From Variovorax ginsengisoli (lineage in GTDB: Bacteria; Pseudomonadota; Gammaproteobacteria; Burkholderiales; Burkholderiaceae_C): a DNA stretch of 64,000 bases. Below, one piece after another: positions 32,578 through 40,966 of the stretch. Below the pieces are notes generated by a model. That model saw only the letters and a list, made by a program, of their open reading frames with translations. It was not told the DNA's origin and ran no database searches. Within the stretch, counting starts at the first letter, position 1, and every line of letters starts with the position of its first letter. The stretch is taken from positions 62,001 through 126,000 of the forward strand of contig NZ_JAUJZH010000012.1 of NCBI RefSeq assembly GCF_030486595.1. The letters run 5' to 3'. Both the position numbers and the translations under genes were made by a program.

Positions 32578-34034
32578 AGTGCGTCCGCCAGCGGTTTGGC
32601 GTTCGCCGGAATGCCCTCGGGCGCCTCGACGATGGCGCTGCTGTAGTGCTCCATGTTGCGCGGCTTCGCAGCCGGCATCCGCTGGATGCCCTTGATGGAC
32701 CGGCCCCAGCCCGCCGCGTCGGTGACGAGCTTGCCGTCGCGCATCACGAAGCGTCCGCGCAGCAGGGTATGAAGCGGATAGCCTTGCACCGCCCGGCCGT
32801 TCCATGGCGAGATCTTGCTGATGCTCTGCAGCTTGTTCTGCGACAAGGTGCCGGTGCGCGCCATGTCGACGACCGCGATGTCGGCATGGGCACCGGGCGC
32901 GATCACGCCCTTGGTGCCATACAGACCCCAGGCCCGGGCCGGCGCCACCGAACTCCAGCGGACGTAGTCCATCAGCGAGGCGCGGCCGCGATTCACCTCG
33001 GTCAGCATCAGCGGCATCTGCGTCTCCACGCCCGGAAAGCCGCAGTCGCATTCCCAGATGCTCTCGCGCGTTTTTTCTTCGGGCGTGTGCGGCGCGTGGT
33101 CGGTCGCGATCATGTCCAGGGTGCCGTCCATCAGTGCGTCCCACAGCGGCTGGTTGTGGCGAGGTTCGCGGATCGGCGGGTTCACGCGCATCACGCCACC
33201 GAGCTTGCGCATGTGGTCGGTGTTGAGCAGCAGGTACTGGGGGCAGGTCTCGACCGTGACGTCGACGCCGCGGCGCTTGAACTCGCGCAGAAGGTAGAGC
33301 GAATCGGCCGCGCTGTGGTGCGCGATGTGCACGCGCGCGCCGGTCCACTCGGCCAGCGTCAGCACGCGGTTGATGGCCTCGATCTCGGCCACCGCCGGGC
33401 GAGCCGCCAGGTGTGCCATCGCGTCGATGCGGCTGGCGTCCTGCAGGCGCTTCTGGCGGCGGAAGAGAATCGACGAGTTCTCCGCATGCACCACCGTGCG
33501 GATGCCCAGCGGCGCGAGGATCTCGAAGCCTTCGAGCAGCGCGCCGTCGGTCGGTGCCGGCAGGTTGCCGAAGGTGTTGCCGACGAAGGCCTTGAAGCTC
33601 GTCACCCCGGCGTCGAGCAGCGCTTCGAGCTGGTCGATGCTCTCGTCGCCCAGCAGGCCGTGGATGCCGAAGTCGCAGTACGACGACTCGGCCGCCTTCA
33701 GCTTGATCCGCAGCGCCTCCACGGTGCCGGTCGGCGGGTGGGTGTTGGGCATCTCGAAGACCGTGGTCACGCCGCCCATGGCGGCGGCGGCGGAGCCGGT
33801 CTTCCAGGTCTCCTTGTTCGGATAGCCGGGGTCGCGAAAGTGGACGTGGCTGTCGATGGCGCCGGGCAGCAGGTAGAGGCCGTCGGCGCGCATCTCGGCG
33901 CGCGCAGGCGGCATGGTGTCGTCGTGGCCGACGGCGACGACGTGCTCGCCGGCAATCGCCACCGAGGCTTCGATGATCTGGTCCGGCGACACCACGCGGG
34001 CGCCGCGGATGACGAGGTCGACTTCTCTGGTCAT
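32574..34034 (-). CDS. cyclic amidohydrolase (allantoinase/dihydroorotase/dihydropyrimidinase-like)
   Basis: A 486-residue binuclear-zinc cyclic amidohydrolase. Visible ligands: His-x-His in DSHVHFRDPGYPNKETW, the carboxylated Lys in VTSFKAFVGNTFG, His in RTVVHAENS and RVHIAHHSAAD, and Asp in MIATDHAPHTPEEK. It is closest in style to allantoinase and L-hydantoinase. It sits between an SDR and the ring-opening hydrolase in the array and overlaps the latter by GTGA. It should open a five- or six-membered cyclic ureide in the cytoplasm. The exact substrate is unknown. Confidence 0.86.
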   Translation of the reverse strand: MTREVDLVIRGARVVSPDQIIEASVAIAGEHVVAVGHDDTMPPARAEMRADGLYLLPGAIDSHVHFRDPGYPNKETWKTGSAAAAMGGVTTVFEMPNTHPPTGTVEALRIKLKAAESSYCDFGIHGLLGDESIDQLEALLDAGVTSFKAFVGNTFGNLPAPTDGALLEGFEILAPLGIRTVVHAENSSILFRRQKRLQDASRIDAMAHLAARPAVAEIEAINRVLTLAEWTGARVHIAHHSAADSLYLLREFKRRGVDVTVETCPQYLLLNTDHMRKLGGVMRVNPPIREPRHNQPLWDALMDGTLDMIATDHAPHTPEEKTRESIWECDCGFPGVETQMPLMLTEVNRGRASLMDYVRWSSVAPARAWGLYGTKGVIAPGAHADIAVVDMARTGTLSQNKLQSISKISPWNGRAVQGYPLHTLLRGRFVMRDGKLVTDAAGWGRSIKGIQRMPAAKPRNMEHYSSAIVEAPEGIPANAKPLADAL

Positions 34035-34051
34035 GGGATGTCCTCGCGCGG

Positions 34052-34843
34052 TCAGAGTGCGGCCCAGCCGCCGTCGACGGGCAGGTCGACACCGGTGATC
34101 TGGCGCGACACATCGCTCGCCATGAACAGGCAGGCGTTGGCGATGTCGGCATCGGTGGAGACGCGCTTCAGAGCGTAGTCGGCGGCATGGCGCGTCATGG
34201 CTTCTTCGAGCGTGATGCCCAGCTTCGCGGCCATGTTGGCGCACACCTTCTCGCGAAAGCGCGGGCCGTCCACCATGCCGGGCGCGACGTTGTTGACGTT
34301 GATGTTGTAGGGGCCGGCTTCGAGCGCAAAGCTCTTGGTGATGCCGCGCAGGCCCCACTTCGAGGCCGAGTAGGCCAGCCGGCCGGCGCGCCCGCGCAGG
34401 CCGAAGGTGCCGCCGACGTTGACGATCTTGCCGCTGCGGCGGGCGATCATCGACGGCAGGATGGCGTGGATGGTGTTGAAGCAGCCGGTCATGTTGAGCT
34501 GCACGATCTCGTTGAACTCTTCGGTGGTCGTTTCCCAGCCGGTCTTTCCGATCGGGCCCGAGCCGCCGGCCACGTTGACCAGCACGTCCACATGGCCGAA
34601 GGCCTCGAGCGCGTGCGCGGCCAGCGCCTCGGTCTGTGCGGCCACGGTCAGGTCGCAGGGCACCACGATGGCCGGCACGCCGAGCGCACGCGCCTCGGTG
34701 GCCACGGGTTCGATGGCGGCGGTGTCCCGGCCGGCCAGCACCAGCGTGGCGCCTTCGCGCGCAAAGGCGAGCGTCACGGCGGCGCCCATGCCCTTGGCGG
34801 GGCCGGTGATGACGGTCACCTTGTCTTTCAGTTGCAAGTCCAT
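34052..34843 (-). CDS. short-chain dehydrogenase/reductase
   Basis: A 263-residue NAD(P)-dependent SDR: cofactor motif TGPAKGMG near residue 13, NVAGG near residue 89, YSASK near residue 157, and a C-terminal GVDLPVDGGW. The catalytic Ser usually found about 13 residues before the Tyr lies in a stretch that reads NVGGTFGLRG; the position is Gly-Thr, so Thr may stand in. The gene is in the cyclic-amide array, 17 bp before the cyclic amidohydrolase. Its redox step is unknown; it could act on a side chain before or after ring opening. Confidence 0.88.
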   Translation of the reverse strand: MDLQLKDKVTVITGPAKGMGAAVTLAFAREGATLVLAGRDTAAIEPVATEARALGVPAIVVPCDLTVAAQTEALAAHALEAFGHVDVLVNVAGGSGPIGKTGWETTTEEFNEIVQLNMTGCFNTIHAILPSMIARRSGKIVNVGGTFGLRGRAGRLAYSASKWGLRGITKSFALEAGPYNINVNNVAPGMVDGPRFREKVCANMAAKLGITLEEAMTRHAADYALKRVSTDADIANACLFMASDVSRQITGVDLPVDGGWAAL

Positions 34844-34865
34844 GTTGGGGGTCTCCTGTGCGGGG

Positions 34866-35909
34866 TCAGTGGGTGGTGGTGGCGGAAGGGCGATCGGCGC
34901 GGACCGGCAGGAAGCTGCGGTCGAAGATCTCGCCCGGCTCGGGCGTGCGCGGCAGCGCGTTGGCTTCGACGACGATCGCGATGTCTTTCTTCAGCCGCGC
35001 GTCGTCCACGTCACCGAGGCCGATGCGCGCGATCTCGGGGTGGCTCATGTCGTTCTTCAGCGTGGCGAGCAGCTTGTCCTTCTCGACCTCGCGCTTGAGC
35101 AGGGGCTCGCGCTGGATCGCATGGTCGACGCCGGCATCCGGGTTCGCGATGACTTCCTTCACCGCGCGGTTGAGCGCCTTCACGAAGCCGGCCACGGCCT
35201 TCGGGTTCTCCTTCACGAAGCGCTTCGAGAAGAACACCGTGTTGGCATAGAGGTCCATGCCGTAGTCGCCGTAGCGGATGAAGCGCAAGTCCTTCGCCGG
35301 GTCGAGGCCCATGCCCTTGGCGCTGAAGCTGACGGTGGTGACGTAGCCGAAGCCGGCGTCGATCTGGCCGCGCGAGAGCATCTGCTCGCGCAGGTTGGGC
35401 GCCATGTTGGTGATGCCGACCTTGGCGGCGTCGATCCCGGCGATCCTGGCGAAGGCCGGAAACAGCTTGAGTGCGCCATCGTTGGCCGGCCCGCCCACCG
35501 TCTTGCCTTCGAGGTCCTTCGGCGTCCTGATCGGGCTGTCGCTCTTCACCACGAGCGCGAACGGAGGCGTGTTGTAGAGCATGTAGACGCCCACCGGGGC
35601 GTCGGCGGGGCGCCGGGACGCGAGGTCGACCAGCGCATTGATGTCGCCGAAGCCGGCCTGGTAGGCGCCGGCGGCCACCTTCGGGATCGACGCGGCCGAG
35701 CCTTCGCCCTGGTCGATGGTGACGTCGAGCCCTTCGTCCTTGAAGTAGCCCTTGTCCTGCGCCAGGAAGAACCACGCCTGCGGGCCTTCGTATTTCCAGT
35801 TCAGCACCACCTTGATCGGGACCTGCGCCGCGGCCGGCAGCGCGGCCAGCGCGAGCGCGAGTGCGAGGCCGCAGGCGGACAGCAGGGCGTGCGGGAGAGG
35901 GAATTTCAT
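34866..35909 (-). CDS. NMT1/THI5-type ABC transporter receptor 2
   Basis: A 347-residue exported binding protein (signal MKFPLPHALLSACGLALALA) related to the receptor at 28687-29739 (IKVVLNWKYEGPQAWFFLAQ, IDQGEGSAASIPKVAAGAYQ, IRTPKDLEGKTVGG). It is placed near the start of the array, away from the permease genes, with 2 bp to the upstream cysteine hydrolase gene. Having two receptors suggests that the one importer serves two ligands or two affinities, for instance parent compound and a product. Confidence 0.88.
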   Translation of the reverse strand: MKFPLPHALLSACGLALALALAALPAAAQVPIKVVLNWKYEGPQAWFFLAQDKGYFKDEGLDVTIDQGEGSAASIPKVAAGAYQAGFGDINALVDLASRRPADAPVGVYMLYNTPPFALVVKSDSPIRTPKDLEGKTVGGPANDGALKLFPAFARIAGIDAAKVGITNMAPNLREQMLSRGQIDAGFGYVTTVSFSAKGMGLDPAKDLRFIRYGDYGMDLYANTVFFSKRFVKENPKAVAGFVKALNRAVKEVIANPDAGVDHAIQREPLLKREVEKDKLLATLKNDMSHPEIARIGLGDVDDARLKKDIAIVVEANALPRTPEPGEIFDRSFLPVRADRPSATTTH

Positions 35910-35911
35910 GC

Positions 35912-36772
35912 TCAAGACTCCTTGGTTCTGGAAGAAGAGGGGGAAGCGACGACTGGAAGCGCGCCGAGCAATGACGCGGCACTGGCGACGAAGCCGTGCA
36001 GCAACTGCACGATGTAGAGCACGCCCTTGGTCACGTAGGCCGGCGACGGCGTGCTGCAGGCGTCCTTCAGCAGCACGCAGTCGTAGCCGAGGAAGTTGGC
36101 GTCCTGCAGGGTCGAGAACACGCAGCGGTCGGTGTTGATGCCGGTGAACAGCAGCGTGGTGATGCCCTGCTGGCGCAGCAGCGTGTCGAGTTCGTTGTCC
36201 CAGAAGCCGCTCAGGCGATGCTTGTGCACGCTGATGTCGGATCGCGCCACGGACAACTCGTCGACGACTTGCGCGCCCCAGGAGCCCTGCACCAGCGAGG
36301 GGCCATGGTCGATCGGCGAGTGCTCGGCATAGCCCACGCCATCGGCCGTGCGCTTGCCCTTGAACTGGACCGTGGGGGCGAGGTTGCGCTTGTCGGCGCG
36401 GATTCCCCAGTTGAGCCACATCACCGCGCCGCCCGCATCGCGCCAGGCCGGCAACAGCGCTTGCAGCACCGGGATCGGCTTGCGCGCGGCCTGGGTGCCC
36501 AGGCCCTTCTGCGCGAACCAGCCTTCGGCGTGGCAGAAGTCGTTCTGCATGTCGACCACCAGCAGCGCGGTGCGCGCCAGGTCGATCTCGACGGCCTGCG
36601 GCGCGGCGTCGGCGATCAGCAGCGGCCGCGGCTTGCGTGCCTTGCGCACGAAGCTCACGCGGTTGTCATCCTGCAAATGCCAGGCGTTGTGCGCGGCAGG
36701 GCCGAACGATGCCCTCGAAGGAGGCAAGCTGGGCGCCAATCTGGGGCGTGGGGGACGCGGAGGGGCTTTCAT
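35912..36772 (-). CDS. isochorismatase-fold cysteine hydrolase (RutB/biuret hydrolase-like)
   Basis: A 286-residue cysteine hydrolase; the isochorismatase-like domain starts near residue 65 after a basic, Pro-rich extension. The triad is Asp74 (LLVVDMQNDFC), Lys184 (VHKHRLSGF) and Cys217 (GINTDRCVFST). RutB (ureidoacrylate hydrolase) and biuret hydrolase (BiuH) belong here and release ammonia and carbon dioxide from ureido compounds. ATG 36772 is chosen; ATG 36784 would add four residues. It is the first gene of the leftward array, next to the LysR operator. Confidence 0.84.
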   Translation of the reverse strand: MKAPPRPPRPRLAPSLPPSRASFGPAAHNAWHLQDDNRVSFVRKARKPRPLLIADAAPQAVEIDLARTALLVVDMQNDFCHAEGWFAQKGLGTQAARKPIPVLQALLPAWRDAGGAVMWLNWGIRADKRNLAPTVQFKGKRTADGVGYAEHSPIDHGPSLVQGSWGAQVVDELSVARSDISVHKHRLSGFWDNELDTLLRQQGITTLLFTGINTDRCVFSTLQDANFLGYDCVLLKDACSTPSPAYVTKGVLYIVQLLHGFVASAASLLGALPVVASPSSSRTKES

Positions 36773-36836
36773 GCCCGATGTCATGCACGCGACGTGCCCG
36801 GGAGTGCGCCACCACGACGCTTTATCGCGTTCGCTG

Positions 36837-36855
36837 CGTTGCCGAAACGGCAACG
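36837..36855. promoter_or_regulatory. perfect inverted repeat, LysR operator of the cyclic-amide array
   Basis: CGTTGCCG-AAA-CGGCAACG, 8-bp perfect arms and a 3-bp spacer. The core TTGCC-N5-GGCAA fits a LysR recognition site (T-N11-A). It is in the 118-bp gap, 35 bp upstream of the lysR ATG and 64 bp upstream of the first array gene, so it can serve both autoregulation and activation. Confidence 0.75.
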
Positions 36856-36890
36856 GCCATCGAAGGCACGAAGGTTGCAAGACGGGCCGC

Positions 36891-37814
36891 ATGAACCATT
36901 TGCGTCTTCTGCGTTACGTCGATGAAGTAGCCCGCGCGGGCTCGATCCGCCAGGCGGCCGAGCGGCTGCACGTGGCGCCGTCCGCCGTGAACCGCCGCAT
37001 CCAGGACATCGAGGACGAGCTCGGCACGCCGGTCTTCGAGCGCCTGCCGCGCGGCATGCGGCTGACGGCGGCCGGCGAACTCTTCGTGCGCTACATCCGC
37101 GGCCGCGCCGCCGACCTGGAGCGGGTGCGCTCGGAAATCGAGGAGCTGCAAGGCCTGCGGCGCGGCAGCGTGCGCCTGGTGGCGAGCCAGGCGCTGGCGC
37201 CGAAGTTCCTGCCGGGTGTGATCGGCGAGTTCCGCAAGGCGCATCCGCTGGTCGCCTTCGACGTCCACATCGGGGACCACGTGCAGGCCGCACGTGCGCT
37301 GCGCAGCTTCGAGACCGACCTGGCCCTGGTGTTCAACCTGGCGCCGGAGGCCGACATCCAGCGCGCGATCGTGGTCGAGCAGAAGCTCATGGCGATCCTG
37401 CATGCGAGGCATCCGCTCGCCGCCGGCAGCGCGTCGTCACTGCGCCTGCGCGACTGCGCCGAGTACCCGGTGGTGCTGCCGAACCGCGACACCGGGGGGC
37501 GTCAGCTGCTGGAACGCTTCCTGGCGCGCAGCTCGACCCGCCTCAATGCCATGGTGGAAAGCAACAGCTTCGAGTTCTTGCGCGGCTGCCTGGACGACCG
37601 GCGGTCGATCTCGTTCCAGATGGCCATCGGCGCGGCCTGGGACGACCGCGACATCGTCGCGCGCGATATCGAGGATCGAGGGTTTCCCAGGGGCGAGATG
37701 GTGCTGGCGAGCCTGCGGGGTCGACAGCTTCCGGTGATCGCCTATGCGTTCGCGGAGTTCCTGAGGAAGAGATTGGGGAGTCTGGGGGGTGGCGAGCCGG
37801 CGGCGGCGCGCTGA
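36891..37814 (+). CDS. LysR-type regulator of the cyclic-amide array
   Basis: A 307-residue LysR regulator from ATG 36891. The N-terminal helix-turn-helix is GSIRQAAERLHVAPSAVNRR, and the effector domain follows from about residue 90. It is divergent from the ten-gene array, with a perfect inverted repeat in the gap close to its own start, so it very likely controls both directions. The inducer is probably the imported ring compound or a ureido intermediate; this is inferred. Confidence 0.9.
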   Translation: MNHLRLLRYVDEVARAGSIRQAAERLHVAPSAVNRRIQDIEDELGTPVFERLPRGMRLTAAGELFVRYIRGRAADLERVRSEIEELQGLRRGSVRLVASQALAPKFLPGVIGEFRKAHPLVAFDVHIGDHVQAARALRSFETDLALVFNLAPEADIQRAIVVEQKLMAILHARHPLAAGSASSLRLRDCAEYPVVLPNRDTGGRQLLERFLARSSTRLNAMVESNSFEFLRGCLDDRRSISFQMAIGAAWDDRDIVARDIEDRGFPRGEMVLASLRGRQLPVIAYAFAEFLRKRLGSLGGGEPAAAR

Positions 37815-37848
37815 ACCCGTCCTGGATCGCGGGCGGCCTCGCACCGGC

Positions 37849-38391
37849 TCATCGAGACGCCCTCATCAGGGCGCTGTGCGGGTTCAACGCTTCGCCCTTC
37901 CACCATTGCCTTTCAGGCCCGAGCATGAAGACCGCGAAATGGAGGTGAGGCGCGACGGTCGCAGCGTTTCCGGTCGTGCCCACATAGCCGATCAGGTCGC
38001 CGCGCCGCAGCTGCATGCCCTCGTGCAGGCCGTCGGCGTATCGGTCGAGGTGCGCGTAGTAGTAGGCCAATTGCCCTGCGGGGTCGAACTGGTAGATGGT
38101 GAGCCCGCCCGGCTTGCTGTCGAACAGCTTGACCAGCTTGCCATCGTCCGCGGCGCGCACCGGCGTACCGAGCGGGGCCATGATGTCGAGCGCCTCATGG
38201 CGATGGCCGGGACGGCCGTCCTCGAAGGTGTCGCGCACCGTCTCGGGACGGATGCCGTCGACCGGGAACTGCAACGAACGGGCCGCGAGAAGCGCCGGCC
38301 CGATGCGCTCGCCGGCGGATTGCGCGAGCGCGCCGCAGCACGCCACGAGACAGGCGCAAGCCACCGCCAGTCGAGCGCGAGCCACGTGCAC
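37849..38391 (-). CDS. M23 family peptidoglycan endopeptidase
   Basis: A 180-residue exported LytM-type metalloprotease (leader MHVARARLAVACACLVACCG). Zinc ligands are His and Asp in GHRHEALDIMAP and HxH in APHLHFAVF; this is the active-site set, so it should cut peptide cross-links in the periplasm. It follows the L,D-transpeptidase gene by 12 bp in the same direction, a sensible pair for cell-wall remodelling. Confidence 0.88.
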   Translation of the reverse strand: MHVARARLAVACACLVACCGALAQSAGERIGPALLAARSLQFPVDGIRPETVRDTFEDGRPGHRHEALDIMAPLGTPVRAADDGKLVKLFDSKPGGLTIYQFDPAGQLAYYYAHLDRYADGLHEGMQLRRGDLIGYVGTTGNAATVAPHLHFAVFMLGPERQWWKGEALNPHSALMRASR

Positions 38392-38403
38392 GGCAGCCGC
38401 CTC

Positions 38404-39420
38404 TCAGGCCTTGACCTCGACCGCGAAGCCGGCTTTCGCCAGCTGGGACAGGCGGGCCGCATCCCAGTTGGTCAGGTGGATGCAGCCATTGGTTTCCTCG
38501 TGGCCGACGCGATCGGGCGCCGGCGTGCCATGGATGCCCCAGTGCGGCTTCGACAGGCCCATCCACACATTGCCGATCGGGTTGTTCGGGCCGGCAGCGA
38601 CGTCGACTTTCACCGCGTCGGCCGGCGCGTTCTTGAGGATCGACGGATCGTAGGTGAAGGTCGGGTCTTTCACCTCGTTGATGACCTTCATCCTTCCCAG
38701 GGGCAGCGGGTCGAGAGGTCCGCCGATGCTGATCGGAAAGCCGGCCAGCGGCTTGCCCGTGCCGTCGAGCACGAACAGCATGTGTTCGCTCTTGTCGATC
38801 TCGATCGACTTGGCGGCCTTGACCACGCCGGCATCGGCCGCGCCGGTGATGTTGACGACCACGATCTCGTCGCCGGCCTGGAATTTCGCTGTGCGGTTCA
38901 GTTCGGCCAGGGCCTTCGGCGACATGTGGTACTTCTCCGAGAGGGCCTCGCGCAGGTTCTCGTAGCCCATCGACTTGAGCTTGGCACGATCCGCCATCTC
39001 CTTCGGCGTCGGTGCGTAGGGACCCGCGACATCCTTGTCGGTCAGCACATGGGTGGTGAACAGCGGCGCGCTGTCGGCCTTGAGCGCGGCCCAGGTCGCG
39101 GCGTCGACCTTGCCGCTCTCGGCGAGGCCGAACGAGCGCTGGTAGGCCGCGACGACGCGGCGCATGTTGGCACCGTAGCTGCCGTCGATCTCGCCGGGCG
39201 AGAACCAGGCGCGGTCGAGCAGGATCTGCGCCCGCATCACGGCCGCGCCCCGCGAACCTTGCGAGAGCAATGGCGTCTCGTCGGCTGCATTGAGCCGGTC
39301 GAGTGCGGCGGCACCCGTGGTCGGGGTGGCGGCGTTGGCGCGCCAGGGCGCGGCGCCGGCGGCGACCATGCCGAGGCAGGCGGCGGCGAGGAGAAAGGAT
39401 CGGCGTGGAGAAGTGGTCAT
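38404..39420 (-). CDS. L,D-transpeptidase with peptidoglycan-binding domain
   Basis: A 338-residue exported protein (leader [20 protein letters not shown]). An N-terminal peptidoglycan-binding domain ([20 protein letters not shown] then [19 protein letters not shown]) precedes a LysM-like stretch and a YkuD domain with the catalytic motif [20 protein letters not shown], whose Cys is the nucleophile. It should form 3-3 cross-links or attach proteins to the wall. It is followed by the M23 gene, and the small repeat lipoprotein gene lies 13 bp upstream. Confidence 0.92.
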   Translation of the reverse strand: MTTSPRRSFLLAAACLGMVAAGAAPWRANAATPTTGAAALDRLNAADETPLLSQGSRGAAVMRAQILLDRAWFSPGEIDGSYGANMRRVVAAYQRSFGLAESGKVDAATWAALKADSAPLFTTHVLTDKDVAGPYAPTPKEMADRAKLKSMGYENLREALSEKYHMSPKALAELNRTAKFQAGDEIVVVNITGAADAGVVKAAKSIEIDKSEHMLFVLDGTGKPLAGFPISIGGPLDPLPLGRMKVINEVKDPTFTYDPSILKNAPADAVKVDVAAGPNNPIGNVWMGLSKPHWGIHGTPAPDRVGHEETNGCIHLTNWDAARLSQLAKAGFAVEVKA

Positions 39421-39433
39421 GGGACGTGCCGGA

Positions 39434-39703
39434 CTACTTGTCCTTGGCAGGGGTCACCGAGACCTTGGGAACCTCGATCACCTTTTCCTCTGTCTTCACC
39501 GTCGGGACCGTGATGGTCTTCTCTTCCTTCGTCACTTTCACGTCGGGAGTGGTCACGTCGTACTTGGGAAGCGTCACGTCGCCCTCTTTCGTCTTTTCGT
39601 ACTTCGGCACCGTGATGTTCCCGTCAGCCGTCTTCTTCACGTCGCAGGCGGCGAGCGTCATGATGGTGCCGATGGCGATAGCGATGGATGCAATGGCTTT
39701 CAT
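39434..39703 (-). CDS. small repeat lipoprotein
   Basis: An 89-residue protein with a lipoprotein signal ([20 protein letters not shown]). The mature part is built of short repeats of a (V/L)PKY-E/D-x-T type: [46 protein letters not shown]. It is rich in Lys, Thr and Val and probably extended. It precedes the L,D-transpeptidase gene in the same direction, so an envelope-anchoring role is possible. No known domain. Confidence 0.75.
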   Translation of the reverse strand: MKAIASIAIAIGTIMTLAACDVKKTADGNITVPKYEKTKEGDVTLPKYDVTTPDVKVTKEEKTITVPTVKTEEKVIEVPKVSVTPAKDK

Positions 39704-39832
39704 GGGGTGTCCTCTGAGTTGTTCCGCCCATTCTGAATTGCACGCATCGTTGGCTTGTAAGACCGCGCCGCATGATCGCGGAGGCGTGTGGACTCACGCG
39801 ATGTGGTCCGTCCTTGGCCGGACGTTCGCCGA

Positions 39833-40960
39833 TCAGCGTTGCGCCTGCGCCGGAAAGCGCAGGGTGAAGGTGGTTCCCTCCGCCGCCGAGGACGCGACCG
39901 CCATCTCTCCGCCATGCGCCTTCGCGATCTCCCTGACGATGAACAACCCCAGGCCGACGCTGCGCACGGTGTTGCTGCTCGTGGCGCCGCGCACCATGGG
40001 CTCGAAGACGTTGGCGAGCATGCCGGAGGGAATCGGGTCGCCTTCGTTGTGGACCGCCACCAAGGCCGTGCCGGTGTCGATGGCCGATCGCACCACGATC
40101 GGCGTGCCGCTGCGGCCATAGGTCGCCGCGTTGCTCACCAGGTTGCCGATCATCTGGGCCAGCCTGTCGGCGTCGGCGACGCACTGCGCCTCTCCCTGCG
40201 CCTCATGTGCGATGACGCGGTCGGGGAAGGCGAGCATCAGTTCGTCCAGCGTGCGCACGGTGACCTGGTGGAGGTCGATGCGCTGGAGCCTCACGCTCAG
40301 TCCGGCGCCGATCCGCGCCTGCGTGAAGTCCAGCAGCTCCTCGATCAGGCGCTGGGCACGCTCGGCGGAATCGCGCACGTGGCCCAGCACCCGGGTCCGG
40401 CGTTCGTTTTCGGTCCGCCCCAGCAGTTGCACGCCCATGAGGATGGCCGACAGCGGGTTGCGCAGGTCATGGCTCACGATGCCGACCATCTGCTCGGCGA
40501 ACAGCGCCCGGTCTCTCAGCAGGTTCTGTGCATCGAACTCCGCTGCGAGCAGGGTGTCGGCCTTCTTCCGTGCGTTCATCAGCTCGCGCTCGTAGCGGTT
40601 GCGGTCTTCCGCCACGAAGGCGGCAATTTCGTCGAAGTCGCCTTCGGCCCGCTTGCGGCGCCGCGCGTTGAGGATCATCGGAATGCCGTGCCCGTCGCGG
40701 TGCCGCACCTCGAACTTCACTTCGGCCACGGAGCCTTGCATCTGCAGGGTCGGCGCCCAGTGGGTCTGATGGAAGATGCGGCCACCCATCGTGAACAGGT
40801 CCTGCACGCGCTTCGCGCCGACGAGGTCTTCGCGCGGCATTCCGACCCAGGTGCAGAAGGTCGTGTTCACCTTCAGGATGGTGCCGTCCAGCGCGGTGAC
40901 CAGCAGGCCGCAGGGGGCCTCGTCGAAAAGGTCGCTCGCGCTCGGGACCTGGAAGGTCAT
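39833..40960 (-). CDS. PAS-domain sensor histidine kinase
   Basis: A 375-residue soluble histidine kinase: PAS domain at about residues 8-100 (DEAPCGLLVTALDGTILKVN), a coiled linker (residues 115-155), the phospho-acceptor His164 in IVSHDLRNPLSA, an N-box LVSNAATYG and a Gly-rich lid GLGLFIVREIAKAHGGEM. There are no membrane helices, so it is cytoplasmic. No response regulator gene is next to it. Its start is 6 bp after the stop of an RsbQ-like hydrolase gene; in Bacillus RsbQ works with the PAS protein RsbP, so the hydrolase may feed a ligand or signal to this PAS domain. Confidence 0.88.
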   Translation of the reverse strand: MTFQVPSASDLFDEAPCGLLVTALDGTILKVNTTFCTWVGMPREDLVGAKRVQDLFTMGGRIFHQTHWAPTLQMQGSVAEVKFEVRHRDGHGIPMILNARRRKRAEGDFDEIAAFVAEDRNRYERELMNARKKADTLLAAEFDAQNLLRDRALFAEQMVGIVSHDLRNPLSAILMGVQLLGRTENERRTRVLGHVRDSAERAQRLIEELLDFTQARIGAGLSVRLQRIDLHQVTVRTLDELMLAFPDRVIAHEAQGEAQCVADADRLAQMIGNLVSNAATYGRSGTPIVVRSAIDTGTALVAVHNEGDPIPSGMLANVFEPMVRGATSSNTVRSVGLGLFIVREIAKAHGGEMAVASSAAEGTTFTLRFPAQAQR

Positions 40961-40966
40961 CGGCGG

